Positions 9,055-18,588 are shown, numbered from the stretch's first letter. The stretch: DNA of 64,000 nucleotides from Selenomonadaceae bacterium (GCA_017515635.1 JAFWFO010000054.1:21974-85973), one strand, 5' to 3'. Notes: generated from the letters alone by a model not told the origin. Numbers and translations are program-made.

Positions 9055-9156
9055 TCAACTCCTCGGAGTGGCGACAACGCAAGATTTGCGAAAAGGCAAA
9101 CAAACTGTTCCGTCGCTTTCAAAGCGACCGGCGTTGGTCTTTTTAATTTTCTTCAT
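9055..9156 (-). CDS. 33-residue upstream frame beginning with a copy of the ybaK 5' end
   Basis: The ATG overlaps the deoD stop (ATGA), so translation could be coupled. The first codons repeat 25 bp of ybaK exactly (KKIKKTNA); the rest lies in a repeat-like segment and ends just before the ybaK ribosome site. No function is known. It may be a by-product of a duplication rather than a gene. Confidence 0.35.
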   Translation of the reverse strand: MKKIKKTNAGRFESDGTVCLPFRKSCVVATPRS

Positions 9157-9992
9157 TGAATTATTGTCTCCAACGCAATTTTTATCATGTCGTTGAACGA
9201 AGATTGACGCTCTTCGGCAGTGCAAAATTCGCCGCGCCATAAATCGTCGCTGACCGTGAAAATCGCCAGTGCTTGAACGTTCGCCGCCGCCGCGTGCAGA
9301 TAAAGTGCCGCGCTCTCCATTTCGACAGCCAAAATTCCGTACTTGCGCAATTTGTCGTTGAAAGTTTGCTTGCCGTCGCCAAAAGTGCCGTTCGGGTCGT
9401 CGTAGTCGTTATAAAACAAATCCGTGCAGATGACGTTGCCGACTTTCACGGGCAATTTCAAACGTTCGGCGACTTCAACGGATTTCATCAACAAATCGAA
9501 GTCCGCAAGCAACGAAAAGTTTACTGCGCCGCCGAAAGTTTGTTTGACGATTGATGAATCCGTCGACGAACCTTGAGCAATCAAAACGTCGCGCAAATGA
9601 ATATGTTCGTTCATGCCGCCGCAAGTTCCGACACGAATCAATTTTTTCGCGCCGTAAGCGTGAATCAATTCGTGCAGGTAAATCGAAATTGACGGAATGC
9701 CCATGCCCGTCGCTTGAACCGAAACGGGGACGCCTTTGTAATTGCCGGTGAAGCCGAAAATATTTCTGATGGCGGTGTATTGGTGTACGTCGCTCAAAAA
9801 ATTTTCGGCGATAATTTTTGCGCGCACGGGGTCGCCGGGCAACAAAACTCTATCGGCAACCTCGCCGACCTTCGCCGCAATGTGAATGCTCATGGAAATA
9901 TGCTCCTTTCGTGCCAAAGAGTAGTTGTTTGGAATCGTAAAAAATCCCGCCGCAGTCAATGCTGACAATTTTAAAAAATCGCGTCTGTTCAT
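9153..9992 (-). CDS. deoD: Purine nucleoside phosphorylase with N-terminal Tat leader
   Basis: It phosphorolyses purine nucleosides to base plus ribose-1-phosphate. The core from residue 34 (MSIHIAAKVGEVADRVLLPG) is a full DeoD-type hexameric PNP with AGYGTCGG-like VGTCGGMNEHI, the AVEMESAALY substrate site and the SDDLWRGE aspartate. In front lies MNRRDFLKLSALTAAGFF..., a twin-arginine leader not normally present in this family. The ATG at 9992 has a GGAG site. A second AAAGGAG sits nine bases before the internal ATG at 9893, so both an exported and a cytosolic form could be made. It lies three bases after hldE. Confidence 0.92.
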   Translation of the reverse strand: MNRRDFLKLSALTAAGFFTIPNNYSLARKEHISMSIHIAAKVGEVADRVLLPGDPVRAKIIAENFLSDVHQYTAIRNIFGFTGNYKGVPVSVQATGMGIPSISIYLHELIHAYGAKKLIRVGTCGGMNEHIHLRDVLIAQGSSTDSSIVKQTFGGAVNFSLLADFDLLMKSVEVAERLKLPVKVGNVICTDLFYNDYDDPNGTFGDGKQTFNDKLRKYGILAVEMESAALYLHAAAANVQALAIFTVSDDLWRGEFCTAEERQSSFNDMIKIALETIIQ

Positions 9993-9995
9993 AAA

Positions 9996-10982
9996 TCAAA
10001 CTCCGTTAGAAATTTGCAGCGCAGATAACAATTCGTCGCGATTGACCGCATAAGTCCCGACTTTCGCAACGACAACACCCGCCGCAACGTTCGCAAGATA
10101 CGCCGCAAATGCCGAATCCAAATTGCCAGCCAACGCCAACGCGAAAACCGCAATGACCGTGTCGCCCGCGCCCGAAACGTCGAAAACTTCCTGCGCGTGA
10201 GCTTTTATGTGCGAAATTTTTTCTCCGTCGACGAGTGTCAAACCTTTTGCCGAACGCGTGACAATCAGCCCGCGCAAATTAAATTCTTCGATAACTTTCC
10301 GCGCAGAATTTTCAATTTCGGCGTCGACGTTCGGAATTTTTTTCGGCAGGACAGCGTTGAATTCCTTCAAGTTCGGCGTGATGAAACTCGCGTCGAAATA
10401 TTTTTGCCAGTTGTCACCTTTAGGGTCAACGACGACGGATTTTTTTTGCGCACGACACGCCGAAATAATTTCGCGGCAAATTTTCTTCGTGCAGACGCCT
10501 TTGCCGTAATCGGAAATAATAACCGCGTCGACGTTCGGAAGTTGCGCGGAAAAATTTTTTAACAGTTCGTTTGTCGCCGAAGTGTCAAGTTCACTCGCGT
10601 CCTCGAAGTCCAAACGAATCATTTGCTGATGTCCGCTTATCACGCGAATTTTCGTCGTCGTCGGCTTTGAAGTTTCAATCATGCCCGAAAAATTCACGCC
10701 GAGAGATTTTAATTTGCTCAAAAAAATTTCGCCGTGATTGTCTCGACCAACCTGCCCGATTATCGAAGTTTCACAGCCGAGCAACGCCAAATTGTGCGCA
10801 ACATTCGCCGCGCCGCCCAAAGTTTCGCGAACTTCCAAAACGTGAGCAATCGGCACGGGAGCTTCGGGCGAAATGCGCGTGACTTCGCCGAAATAATATT
10901 TGTCCAACATCACGTCGCCGACAACCAAAATTTTACACGCGCTCAAGCCGTCGGTAACAAAATTTTTCAGTTCGTCAATCAT
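9996..10982 (-). CDS. hldE: D-glycero-beta-D-manno-heptose-7-phosphate kinase (HldE domain I)
   Basis: A 328-residue PfkB/ribokinase-family kinase of the ADP-heptose pathway for the LPS inner core. Visible marks: VVGDVMLDKYYFGEVTRISPEAPVP (substrate lid region typical of RfaE), GGAANVAHNLALLG, and the C-terminal DVSGAGDTV catalytic motif. The nucleotidyltransferase half of two-domain HldE proteins is absent, so that activity must be encoded elsewhere (HldC-like). The gene is the best evidence that this Firmicute-like organism has an outer membrane. Confidence 0.9.
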   Translation of the reverse strand: MIDELKNFVTDGLSACKILVVGDVMLDKYYFGEVTRISPEAPVPIAHVLEVRETLGGAANVAHNLALLGCETSIIGQVGRDNHGEIFLSKLKSLGVNFSGMIETSKPTTTKIRVISGHQQMIRLDFEDASELDTSATNELLKNFSAQLPNVDAVIISDYGKGVCTKKICREIISACRAQKKSVVVDPKGDNWQKYFDASFITPNLKEFNAVLPKKIPNVDAEIENSARKVIEEFNLRGLIVTRSAKGLTLVDGEKISHIKAHAQEVFDVSGAGDTVIAVFALALAGNLDSAFAAYLANVAAGVVVAKVGTYAVNRDELLSALQISNGV

Positions 10983-10997
10983 TTGCAGACCTCTTTT

Positions 10998-11069
10998 TAG
11001 CTTTAAGCTTTAAGCTTTTAGCCGAGAAATTCAAGCCTTAAAGCTTAAAGCTCAAAGCTCAAAGCTTTT
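10998..11069. repeat. Heptanucleotide inverted-repeat element, copy 1
   Basis: Two or three AGCTTTA-type heptamers are followed, after about 20 bases, by several AAAGCTC/AAAGCTT heptamers, so the two arms are roughly complementary. The right arm forms the last codons of hemL (ALSFEL). The same arrangement occurs at 23834-23910. It may fold as a terminator. Confidence 0.7.
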
Positions 11070-12331
11070 TTTGCCGCGTCAATAGTTTTCGCAATATCTT
11101 CGTCCGTGTGCGCCGCCGACATGAAAAGCGTTTCAAATTGCGACGGAGCAAGATAAATTCCCTGCTCAAGCATCGACGCGAAAAATTTTTTGAACATTTC
11201 TTGATTCGCCGCCGCCGATTCGTCAAAGTTCGTGACTTCGTTCGCGCTGAAAAATATTCCGAACATCGAGCCGGCTTGCGGAGTTTGTATTGTGACGTTT
11301 GCGGATTTTGCGGCAGATTTTATCCCGTCGACGAGTTTTGAAGTTTTGGCGGAAATTTTTTCGGTCAAATTATCTTCAAGCAAAATTTTCAAAGTTTCAA
11401 TGCCCGCAGTCATCGCCAAAGGATTTCCGCTCAATGTTCCGGCTTGATAAATTCGTCCGTCGGGCGACACATTGCGCATAATGTCTTCGCGACCGCCATA
11501 AACCGCGCAGGGCAGTCCGCCGCCGACAATTTTGCCGAGACAAGTTAAATCGGGCGTGATTTGATATTTTTCCTGCGCGCCGCCGAGAGAAACTCGAAAA
11601 CCGCACATGACTTCATCGAAAATCAACAACGCGCCGAATTTTTTCGTCACGTCACGCAAGCCGCGCAGGAAATTTTCTTTCGGCAAGACAAGCCCCATAT
11701 TTCCCGCGACAGGTTCGACGATAACCGCCGCAATTTCTTCGCCGCATTGACTAAAAATATTTTCGACGGCATTTAAATCGTTGTACGGCAAAGTTATCGT
11801 ATCTTGAGCGGTTCCGCGAGTGACGCCGGGGCTTGACGGTTCGCCGAACGTTGCCGCGCCGCTTCCGGTCTTGACGAGAAGTGAATCGCTGTGCCCGTGA
11901 TAACAGCCGACGAATTTAATAATTTTTTCGCGTCCCGTGTATCCGCGAGCAACTCTCAGCGCACTCATCGTGGCTTCCGTGCCGGAATTCACCATGCGCA
12001 TAACTTCCATTGACGGATAAATTTTTCGGACGAGTTTTGCAAGCTGAGTTTCAAGTTCAGTCGGTGCGCCGTAACTTGTCCCGCGTTCGACGGCATTTTT
12101 CAGCGCGTCAACAATTTTCGGGTGAGCGTGCCCCAAAATCAGCGGTCCCCAGCTCAAAACGTAATCAACATAAGAATTCCCGTCAATGTCGAAAATGTGA
12201 CTGCCAAAACCGTGCGAAATGAACGGCGGATTGGAATTTACGCTTGAAAACGAACGAACGGGACTGTTGACACCGCCGGGCATAAATTTTTTTGCTTCGG
12301 CAAACGCGTCGGCAGATTTTTGCAAATTCAC
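11045..12331 (-). CDS. hemL: Glutamate-1-semialdehyde 2,1-aminomutase
   Basis: A 428-residue class III aminotransferase-fold enzyme making 5-aminolevulinate in the C5 heme pathway. N-terminal FMPGGVNSPVRSF and SHIFDIDGN are hallmark blocks. NSGTEATMSALRVARGYTGR binds PLP phosphate, and the PLP lysine is in LGKIVGGGLP near residue 266. Length is standard. The start ATG at 12331 has GGGAGG upstream. A TATAAT-like box lies at about 12359. It follows the hemB terminator, so it is probably a separate unit that continues into hldE, deoD and ybaK. Confidence 0.97.
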   Translation of the reverse strand: MNLQKSADAFAEAKKFMPGGVNSPVRSFSSVNSNPPFISHGFGSHIFDIDGNSYVDYVLSWGPLILGHAHPKIVDALKNAVERGTSYGAPTELETQLAKLVRKIYPSMEVMRMVNSGTEATMSALRVARGYTGREKIIKFVGCYHGHSDSLLVKTGSGAATFGEPSSPGVTRGTAQDTITLPYNDLNAVENIFSQCGEEIAAVIVEPVAGNMGLVLPKENFLRGLRDVTKKFGALLIFDEVMCGFRVSLGGAQEKYQITPDLTCLGKIVGGGLPCAVYGGREDIMRNVSPDGRIYQAGTLSGNPLAMTAGIETLKILLEDNLTEKISAKTSKLVDGIKSAAKSANVTIQTPQAGSMFGIFFSANEVTNFDESAAANQEMFKKFFASMLEQGIYLAPSQFETLFMSAAHTDEDIAKTIDAAKKALSFEL

Positions 12332-12374
12332 TTCAAGACCTCCCTAAAATTTTTTGACGATTATAACACGGCGC

Positions 12375-12414
12375 AAAAAAAATTTCCCCGTTGTGAAAAA
12401 TCTGCGCGGGGAAA
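12375..12414 (-). terminator. Rho-independent terminator of the hem operon
   Basis: Arms TTTCCCCG and CGGGGAAA, followed on the minus strand by a run of eight T. It lies about 20 bases beyond the hemB stop. Confidence 0.85.
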
Positions 12415-12435
12415 AGTTTTTCGACCAAAAAATTT

Positions 12436-13398
12436 TCAAAGCCACTCGGCAAAATCAATCGCGTGATAAGTGATTATGACATCTGCGCCCGCCCGTTTCA
12501 TTGCGATTAAATTTTCGGTGACGATACGTTTTTCGTCAATCCAGCCGTTAGCCGCCGCCGCTTTGACCATTGCATATTCGCCGCTGACGTTGTAAACCGC
12601 GACGGGACGATTAATTTTTTCGCGAACTTTCGTCACCACGTCGAGATAAGCAAGCGCAGGTTTAATCATGATAATATCCGCGCCTTCGTCCAAATCGAGT
12701 TCAACTTCCTTGAGTGCTTCGCGAACGTTGGCGCAATCCATTTGATATTGTTTTCTGTCGCCGAATTGCGGAGCCGAATCCGCCGCGTCACGGAACGGAG
12801 CATAATAGCCCGACGCGTATTTGACGGCGTAGCTCATAATCGAAACGTTGACGAAAATTTTTGCGTCGAGCGCGTCACGAATCGCCGCAATTCGCCCGTC
12901 CATCATGTCCGACGGGGCAATAATGTCCGCGCCCGCTTCGGCTTGACTGACGGCGACTTTCTGCAAAAGTTTCAGCGTTTCATCATTGTCGACGTAATTT
13001 CCGCAGAGCTTGCCGCAGTGACCGTGCGTCGTGTATTGGCACAAGCAAACGTCGCCGACAATAATTAATTCGGGCACGGATTTTTTTATCGCGGCGATTG
13101 CGCGTTGCACGGGGCTGTTCATGTCCCACGCGCTTGAGCCAATTTCGTCTTTGTATTCGGGCAAACCGAAGACTTCAACCGACGGAATGCCGAGCGCGGA
13201 AATTTTTTTCGCCAATTCGACGGCGTTGTCAACCGACAGATGAAAACAATTCGGCATTGACGGAATTTCTTCGCGAACATTTTCGCCCGCCACGACGAAC
13301 AGCGGATAAATCAGATCTTTGACGGACAAATTCGTTTCGCGAACCATTGAGCGCAAGTTTTCGTTGAGCCTGAGCCTGCGCGGTCTGAGTTTAAGCAA
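12436..13398 (-). CDS. hemB: Delta-aminolevulinic acid dehydratase (porphobilinogen synthase)
   Basis: It condenses two ALA molecules to porphobilinogen. Zinc-site cysteines are in [13 protein letters not shown], the two Schiff-base lysines are in SYAVKYAS and [11 protein letters not shown], and VSGEYAM is the conserved flap. The start is uncertain: a longer frame begins at TTG 13416, inside the stop of the TPR gene, but AGGAGG at 13413-13408 lies nine bases before TTG 13398, which is preferred (about 320 residues). It is the last gene of the cobA/hemD-TPR-hemB operon, followed by a terminator. Confidence 0.95.
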   Translation of the reverse strand: MLKLRPRRLRLNENLRSMVRETNLSVKDLIYPLFVVAGENVREEIPSMPNCFHLSVDNAVELAKKISALGIPSVEVFGLPEYKDEIGSSAWDMNSPVQRAIAAIKKSVPELIIVGDVCLCQYTTHGHCGKLCGNYVDNDETLKLLQKVAVSQAEAGADIIAPSDMMDGRIAAIRDALDAKIFVNVSIMSYAVKYASGYYAPFRDAADSAPQFGDRKQYQMDCANVREALKEVELDLDEGADIIMIKPALAYLDVVTKVREKINRPVAVYNVSGEYAMVKAAAANGWIDEKRIVTENLIAMKRAGADVIITYHAIDFAEWL

Positions 13399-13412
13399 GT
13401 CAATCAACCTCC

Positions 13413-14297
13413 TCAAATTTTTTTAGCGTCTTTTGCTTTGGCAAAGTCTTCGTTTGCCCGTTTTCTATCACCGAGAGCAAGATACACTCGTCCACGACCA
13501 ATATACGAAGCGGCATTTGGTTCAAGTTCGATTGCTTTGTTAAAATCAGCGAGTGCTTTTTTGTAATTTTTGTAATGCTCATAGTATGCCCAAGCACGAT
13601 TATTCCAAGCAGCAACGTCATTGGGATTAAGTTCAATGGCTTTTGTTGAATCACGAAACGCCTGAACGTGGTCACCCAAAACTTGATAAACATGTCCGCG
13701 ATAAGTATACGCATCTGAATTGTTTGGGTTAAGTTTCAGAGCTTCATTACAAAGCGGAATAGCTTGCTTGAATTTCCTTAGAGCACCGAGATGACAGGCT
13801 TCTTCCAATTTTTGATTCGATAAAAGAATGTTGTCTTTATCAACATCTGGTTGAGGCGCGGGCTGTTCAATCGGCTTCGGTCTGTCGACGGGCGGCTTCG
13901 GATTTTCGCGGGCTTCGATTGTCTTCAAGCGGCGGTCAACGTCGTCCGTGTCGATTTGCACGGTAACGGTCGTGACAATCAGCGTGCTTTTGCCGTCGTC
14001 AAGGACGCGAACTTTGTAATCGGGCGCACCGACAACTTTCAGGACGGCCGCCGCGATTGTGACAACTTCGTCGTCGACAAGCTCAAGGTCTTTCATGCGC
14101 GAACGGCTCTTAATCAGGACGCCGGCTTGTTCCTGAGCGTTGCGCATTGCCCGAAGTCGCGAACGTTCCTTTGCGTCGGCCTGCGTTTCGGTTTCGCCGA
14201 CCGTGTATTCGTCGGTGCCCGTGAACGTTTGAATTTCCGCGTGACTTGTCGCCGTGACGAGCAAACTTACAATCAGCGCGAACAGAAATTTTTTCAC
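13413..14297 (-). CDS. Secreted TPR protein with FlgT/LPP20-like N-terminal domain
   Basis: 294 residues: Sec signal peptide ([20 protein letters not shown]), then an alpha/beta domain of about 100 residues ([27 protein letters not shown]) like that of LPP20/FlgT N-terminal domains. A Pro-rich linker ([15 protein letters not shown]) follows, then three to four TPR units from about residue 165 ([39 protein letters not shown]). The start is a GTG overlapping the cobA-hemD stop (GTGA), with GGAGGTGA upstream. Its place between two heme genes is odd; no heme-related function can be read from it. It is probably a periplasmic scaffold. Confidence 0.85.
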   Translation of the reverse strand: MKKFLFALIVSLLVTATSHAEIQTFTGTDEYTVGETETQADAKERSRLRAMRNAQEQAGVLIKSRSRMKDLELVDDEVVTIAAAVLKVVGAPDYKVRVLDDGKSTLIVTTVTVQIDTDDVDRRLKTIEARENPKPPVDRPKPIEQPAPQPDVDKDNILLSNQKLEEACHLGALRKFKQAIPLCNEALKLNPNNSDAYTYRGHVYQVLGDHVQAFRDSTKAIELNPNDVAAWNNRAWAYYEHYKNYKKALADFNKAIELEPNAASYIGRGRVYLALGDRKRANEDFAKAKDAKKI

Positions 14298-15760
14298 GTA
14301 ACGTCACCTCCGTAAAATTTTTCAATCGCGTCGACAAGCCCGTCAATCGTGAACGTTTCGGCAACAATTTTCGCCTCGACGCCGAAATTTTTCAACGTTT
14401 GAGCGGTTATCGTGCCAATCGCGGCGGAAGGAATTTTTTTCAAATTTTCGACGCCGTGAGCCGCCACGAAATTTTCGACGGTCGACGAACTTGTAAACGT
14501 CGCCAAGTCAATCGAATCAAAATCAATCTGCGCGGGACTTTCGGCCAAAGTTTTGTAAACGGGCGCGATTGTAACGTCCGCACCGAAATTTTTCAACGTT
14601 TCGGGCAAAACGTCGCGGGCAACTTCTGCGCGGGCGATTAAAACTTTTTTGCCGCCGACGAAATTTTTCAATGCGTCCGCCAAACTTTCCGCAACGTAAT
14701 TTTTCGGCACAACATCAGCGATAATCCCGAATGCCAAAAGTTTTTCGGCCGTCGCAGAACCAATCGCCGCAACTTTATTCAGCGCACGCGAATCAAGCCC
14801 GTGAAAGTTCAGCCGCTCGAAAAATTTTTCAACGCCGTTTGCACTCGTGAAGATTGTCCAATCAAATTCGCGCAAAATTTTTATCGCCGCGTCAATCTGT
14901 CGGAAATTATCTGACGGCGGGGCGATTTTTATTGTCGGAGCTTCGACAACGTTCGCGCCCAAATTTTTCAACGCGCTTGAAAGTTTTGACGCCTGAGCCC
15001 GTGCACGCGTCACCAAAATTTTTTTCCCGAATAAAATTTTCGTGTCGAACCATTTCAGTTGCTCGCGCAGGTTGACGACTTCACCGACCAAAAATATTGC
15101 GGGCGGCTGAATTTTTGCGTTCGGAGCTTCGGCAAGCGTCGTGACGAAAACTTCCTGCGTCGACTTCGTGCCCCAACGAATAATCGCGGCGGGAGTTTCG
15201 GGCTTGCGTCCGTTTTCGATGAGTTTGGCGACGATTTTTGAAATATTCGCGACGCCCATCAAAAAAATCAGCGTGTCGACCGCCGTGGCAAGATTTTTCC
15301 AGTTGATTGACGACGTTTCTTTGTTCGGGTCTTCGTGTCCCGTGACGACCGCGAAACTTGCCGCAATTCCGCGATGTGTGACGGGAATTCCAGCGTAAGC
15401 CGGCACCGCAATCGCACTCGTGACGCCGGGGACAATTTCAAACGGCAAATTATTTTCGCGCAGATAAATTGCCTCTTCGCCGCCGCGCCCGAAGACGAAC
15501 GGATCGCCGCCCTTCAAACGCACGACAATTTTATTTTCACGCGCCGTGTCGACAAGCAGTTGATTAATTTCGTCTTGCTTGAGCGTGTGATTGCCTGCAG
15601 ATTTTCCGACGTAAATTTTTTTAGCGTTCGGGCACAGATTTAAAATTTCGTCGTCCGCAAGTCTGTCATAAATCACAACGTCCGCCGATTTCAAAATTTC
15701 AGCCGCTTTGAGCGTCAAAAGTCCCACGTCACCCGCGCCCGCTCCGACAAGATAAACCAT
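14294..15760 (-). CDS. cobA-hemD: Uroporphyrinogen-III C-methyltransferase / uroporphyrinogen-III synthase fusion
   Basis: A bifunctional protein of about 488 residues. Residues 1-240 are the SUMT/CobA methylase making precorrin-2: MVYLVGAGAGDVGLLTLKA, VRLKGGDPFVFGRGGEE, and PVTHRGIA. Residues 250-488 are HemD, which closes the uroporphyrinogen ring (GKKILVTRARAQASKLSSAL, TFTSSSTVENF). This fusion is common in Clostridia and Negativicutes. The ATG at 15760 was chosen because GGAGG lies seven bases upstream; 20 upstream codons in frame are not typical of the family. It leads an operon with the TPR gene and hemB. Confidence 0.95.
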   Translation of the reverse strand: MVYLVGAGAGDVGLLTLKAAEILKSADVVIYDRLADDEILNLCPNAKKIYVGKSAGNHTLKQDEINQLLVDTARENKIVVRLKGGDPFVFGRGGEEAIYLRENNLPFEIVPGVTSAIAVPAYAGIPVTHRGIAASFAVVTGHEDPNKETSSINWKNLATAVDTLIFLMGVANISKIVAKLIENGRKPETPAAIIRWGTKSTQEVFVTTLAEAPNAKIQPPAIFLVGEVVNLREQLKWFDTKILFGKKILVTRARAQASKLSSALKNLGANVVEAPTIKIAPPSDNFRQIDAAIKILREFDWTIFTSANGVEKFFERLNFHGLDSRALNKVAAIGSATAEKLLAFGIIADVVPKNYVAESLADALKNFVGGKKVLIARAEVARDVLPETLKNFGADVTIAPVYKTLAESPAQIDFDSIDLATFTSSSTVENFVAAHGVENLKKIPSAAIGTITAQTLKNFGVEAKIVAETFTIDGLVDAIEKFYGGDVT

Positions 15761-15788
15761 TTCACGACCTCCGATAATTTTTGCAGTG

Positions 15789-15817
15789 ATTATATTTCCA
15801 CGCACAAATTTTTTCAA
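15789..15817 (-). promoter_or_regulatory. Sigma70-type promoter for cobA-hemD
   Basis: On the minus strand TTGAAA, a 17-base spacer and a perfect TATAAT, placed about 30 bases before the chosen start codon. Confidence 0.75.
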
Positions 15818-15910
15818 CAAATCGCCTCAAAACGTCAAAATCATTCGTCGCGTTGATTTAAAGATACGGCATTCAATTTATTTACTGCTTCGCAACTTCA
15901 GCGTTGTCGT

Positions 15911-15950
15911 AAAAAAATCCCTCGACGTTGTGTCGGGGGATAAATTTTTT
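15911..15950 (-). terminator. Rho-independent terminator of alaS
   Basis: Nine-base arms TCCCTCGAC and GTCGGGGGA with one mismatch, and T-rich tails on both strands, 14 bases past the alaS stop. Confidence 0.8.
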
Positions 15951-15963
15951 TCACGTGACGAAA

Positions 15964-18588
15964 TTATTTCTTGAGCGACTCCAGAATTTTTTTCGCCGTC
16001 ATAAACATTTGCGGAATGCCGTCGGGATTTTTGCCGCCGGCTTGAGCCATATCGGGACGACCGCCGCCGCCGCCGCCAACGAGTTTGGAAATTTCTTTGA
16101 CGATTTTACCCGCGTGCACGCCCATTGCAACGGCAGATTTGTCCGCCTTGACGACGAGCGAAACTTTACCGTCATTGACCGCCGCAAGCACAACCACGCC
16201 GTTTTCGCCGAGTTTGTCGCTGAGGAAATCCGCCATGTTGCGCAAATCGTCGGGCGTGTTCGCTTTGACGACGCCTTTAAGATATTTCACGCCGCCGACT
16301 TCCTCAACGCCGACCAAAAGTTTTTGCGCCTCCGCACGTTCTTTGATGGCTTGAGCTTCGGCAAGTTTTTTGCGCATGTCTTTATCTTCGGCAAGAATTT
16401 TTTCGACCTGCGCGGGCAAATCTTCCGCACGAACTTTCAACAACGCGGAAACTTCATTGAGCAGTTGATTTTGACGCGTGGCATCTTTAATCGCCGCACG
16501 ACCCGTAACGGCCTCGATACGACGAACGCCCGCCGCAATGCCGCTTTCGCTGACGATTTTGAAACGACCAATCTGCCCGACATTTTTGACGTGCGAGCCG
16601 CCGCAAAGTTCACAGCTGAAATCTTCGACGTTGACGACGCGAACAATGTCGCCGTACTTTTCGCCGAACAAAGCCATCGCGCCGAGTTTTTTGGCTTCGG
16701 CAATCGGCATTTGGCGAATCGTTACGTCGACGGCCTTAAGAATTTCTTCGTTGACGAGTTCTTCAACGTCCGCAAGCTGTTGCGCGGTGACGGGTTCAAA
16801 GTTCGAGAAGTCAAAGCGCAGACGTTCGGGAGTGACGAGCGAGCCGGCCTGATTAACTTGGTTGCCGACAACTTTTTTCAGCGCGGCTTGCAACAAATGC
16901 GTCGCGGTGTGGTTGCGTGCCGAAGAAAGTTTTTTGTCGCGATCAATTTGAATTTGAACTTTGTCGCCGACTTTGGCTTGACCTTCCTCAACGTAAGCTT
17001 CGTGATAAATCGTGCCGTCGGGAAGTTTCTTCGCGTTGGAAATTTTAATCTTGCCGAGTTCGCTGAAGAAATAACCTTCGTCGCCGACCTGCCCGCCGCC
17101 TTCCGCGTAAAAGGGCGTGCACTCCAAAATAATTCCGGCCTCTTCGCCGTCGTGAAGTTCGTCGACAAGTTTGCCGTCCTTCCAAATCGCAAAAATTTTC
17201 GACTCGGTACAATTTTCGTCGCGTGTCAAATTTTCCGTGGCGACGTTGAGTAAATCCGGCACGTCAAGGCGTTCATTCGCGGCACGAGCGGCGCGGGCGC
17301 GTTGACGCTGATTTTCCATTGCCGAATCAAAACCTTTTTTATCTGGCGACAAATTATTTTCCGCCAAAATTTCTTCAGTCAGCTCAAACGGGAATCCGAA
17401 CGTGTCATAAAGTTTGAAACAAATTTCGCCGTCAAGTTCGGTCTTGCCCGCAGATTTTGCCGAATCAATTTCACGCGTCAAAACTTCTATGCCTTGCGCC
17501 AACGTCGCGGCAAATCTGTCCTCTTCAAGGCGCACGACTTTTTTGATGTAAGCAATATTTTTTGCGAGTTCTTCAAAGTCGGGAATGTCGCCGTAAATTT
17601 TCGCAACGGTCTCAATCGCGCCCTCAAGGAAAGCGTCCTTAATGCCCAACATGCGACCATGACGAATCGCCCGCCGTAAAATTCTGCGCAGGACGTAGCC
17701 GCGGCCTTCGTTCGACGGCAAAATTTTATCCATAATCATGAACGCCATCGAACGCGCATGGTCGGCGATAACTTTCATCGAAACATCTTTCGCCGCGTCG
17801 GAGCCGTATTTCAAGCCGCTGACTTTTTCGACGTACTCGATAATCGGGAACAACAAATCAGTCTCGAAGTTGGAATTTTTCTGTTGCAACACGGACGCCA
17901 GACGTTCAAGCCCGCAACCCGTGTCGATATTTTTGTGCTCAAGCGGTTTATATTCGCCGTCCTCAGTCTTGTCGAACTGCGTAAAAACGAGGTTCCAAAT
18001 TTCCAAAAATCTGTCGCAGTCACAACCGGGCGCGCAGGTTTCTTTGCCGCAGCCGCGTTCTTCGCCCAAGTCGATATAAATTTCGCTGTCGGGGCCGCAC
18101 GGTCCGGGGCCGATTTCCCAAAAGTTGTCTTCAAGGCGAATTATATGCGCGGGATTCAAGCCCGGTTGTTGCAACCAAATTTGTTCGGCCTCGTCGTCGT
18201 TCGGATAAATCGACACCCAAAGTTTTTCACGCGGCAAACCGCAAACGTCCGTTAAAAATTCCCACGCCCACGGAATTGCCTCGGCTTTGAAGTAATCGCC
18301 GAACGAAAAATTTCCCAGCATCATGAACGCGGTATGGTGACGCGCAGTCCGCCCGACGTTTTCGATGTCGCCCGTGCGCACACAGCGTTGATTCGTCGTC
18401 ACACGCGGGCACGGCGGTTTTAATTTCCCCGTGAAAAACGGCTTGAGCGGTGCCATTCCCGCGCCAATCATCAAAAGCGTCGGATCGTTTTCGGGTATCA
18501 GCGAAAAGCTCGGCATGATGAGATGTCCCTTGCTCTCGAAGAACTTCAGGAACGCCGCCGCGATTTCTTTGCCTGTCATGTATTTCAA
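15964..18588 (-). CDS. alaS: Alanyl-tRNA synthetase
   Basis: About 874 residues, normal length. Class II catalytic domain at the N-terminus (MTGKEIAAAFLKFFESKGH, RCVRTGDIENVGRTARHHT), then the editing domain with zinc ligands in HTATHLL and CELCGGSHV, then the C-Ala domain with its glycine-rich KLVGGGGGGRPDMAQAGG. The start was set at TTG 18588, with GGAGG eight bases upstream; the internal ATG four codons on is too far from it. A sigma70-type promoter lies just upstream. Confidence 0.96.
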   Translation of the reverse strand: MKYMTGKEIAAAFLKFFESKGHLIMPSFSLIPENDPTLLMIGAGMAPLKPFFTGKLKPPCPRVTTNQRCVRTGDIENVGRTARHHTAFMMLGNFSFGDYFKAEAIPWAWEFLTDVCGLPREKLWVSIYPNDDEAEQIWLQQPGLNPAHIIRLEDNFWEIGPGPCGPDSEIYIDLGEERGCGKETCAPGCDCDRFLEIWNLVFTQFDKTEDGEYKPLEHKNIDTGCGLERLASVLQQKNSNFETDLLFPIIEYVEKVSGLKYGSDAAKDVSMKVIADHARSMAFMIMDKILPSNEGRGYVLRRILRRAIRHGRMLGIKDAFLEGAIETVAKIYGDIPDFEELAKNIAYIKKVVRLEEDRFAATLAQGIEVLTREIDSAKSAGKTELDGEICFKLYDTFGFPFELTEEILAENNLSPDKKGFDSAMENQRQRARAARAANERLDVPDLLNVATENLTRDENCTESKIFAIWKDGKLVDELHDGEEAGIILECTPFYAEGGGQVGDEGYFFSELGKIKISNAKKLPDGTIYHEAYVEEGQAKVGDKVQIQIDRDKKLSSARNHTATHLLQAALKKVVGNQVNQAGSLVTPERLRFDFSNFEPVTAQQLADVEELVNEEILKAVDVTIRQMPIAEAKKLGAMALFGEKYGDIVRVVNVEDFSCELCGGSHVKNVGQIGRFKIVSESGIAAGVRRIEAVTGRAAIKDATRQNQLLNEVSALLKVRAEDLPAQVEKILAEDKDMRKKLAEAQAIKERAEAQKLLVGVEEVGGVKYLKGVVKANTPDDLRNMADFLSDKLGENGVVVLAAVNDGKVSLVVKADKSAVAMGVHAGKIVKEISKLVGGGGGGRPDMAQAGGKNPDGIPQMFMTAKKILESLKK

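Noticed and set aside
9055..9156. Treating the 33-codon frame as a firm gene
   Set aside because: Its start is a copy of ybaK and its remainder is repeat-like; kept only as a low-confidence feature and a finding.
15928..17253. A 441-codon open frame on the plus strand opposite alaS
   Set aside because: It is entirely antisense to alaS, has no ribosome site and reads as Arg/Phe/Asn-rich low-similarity protein, as expected for a shadow of this codon bias.
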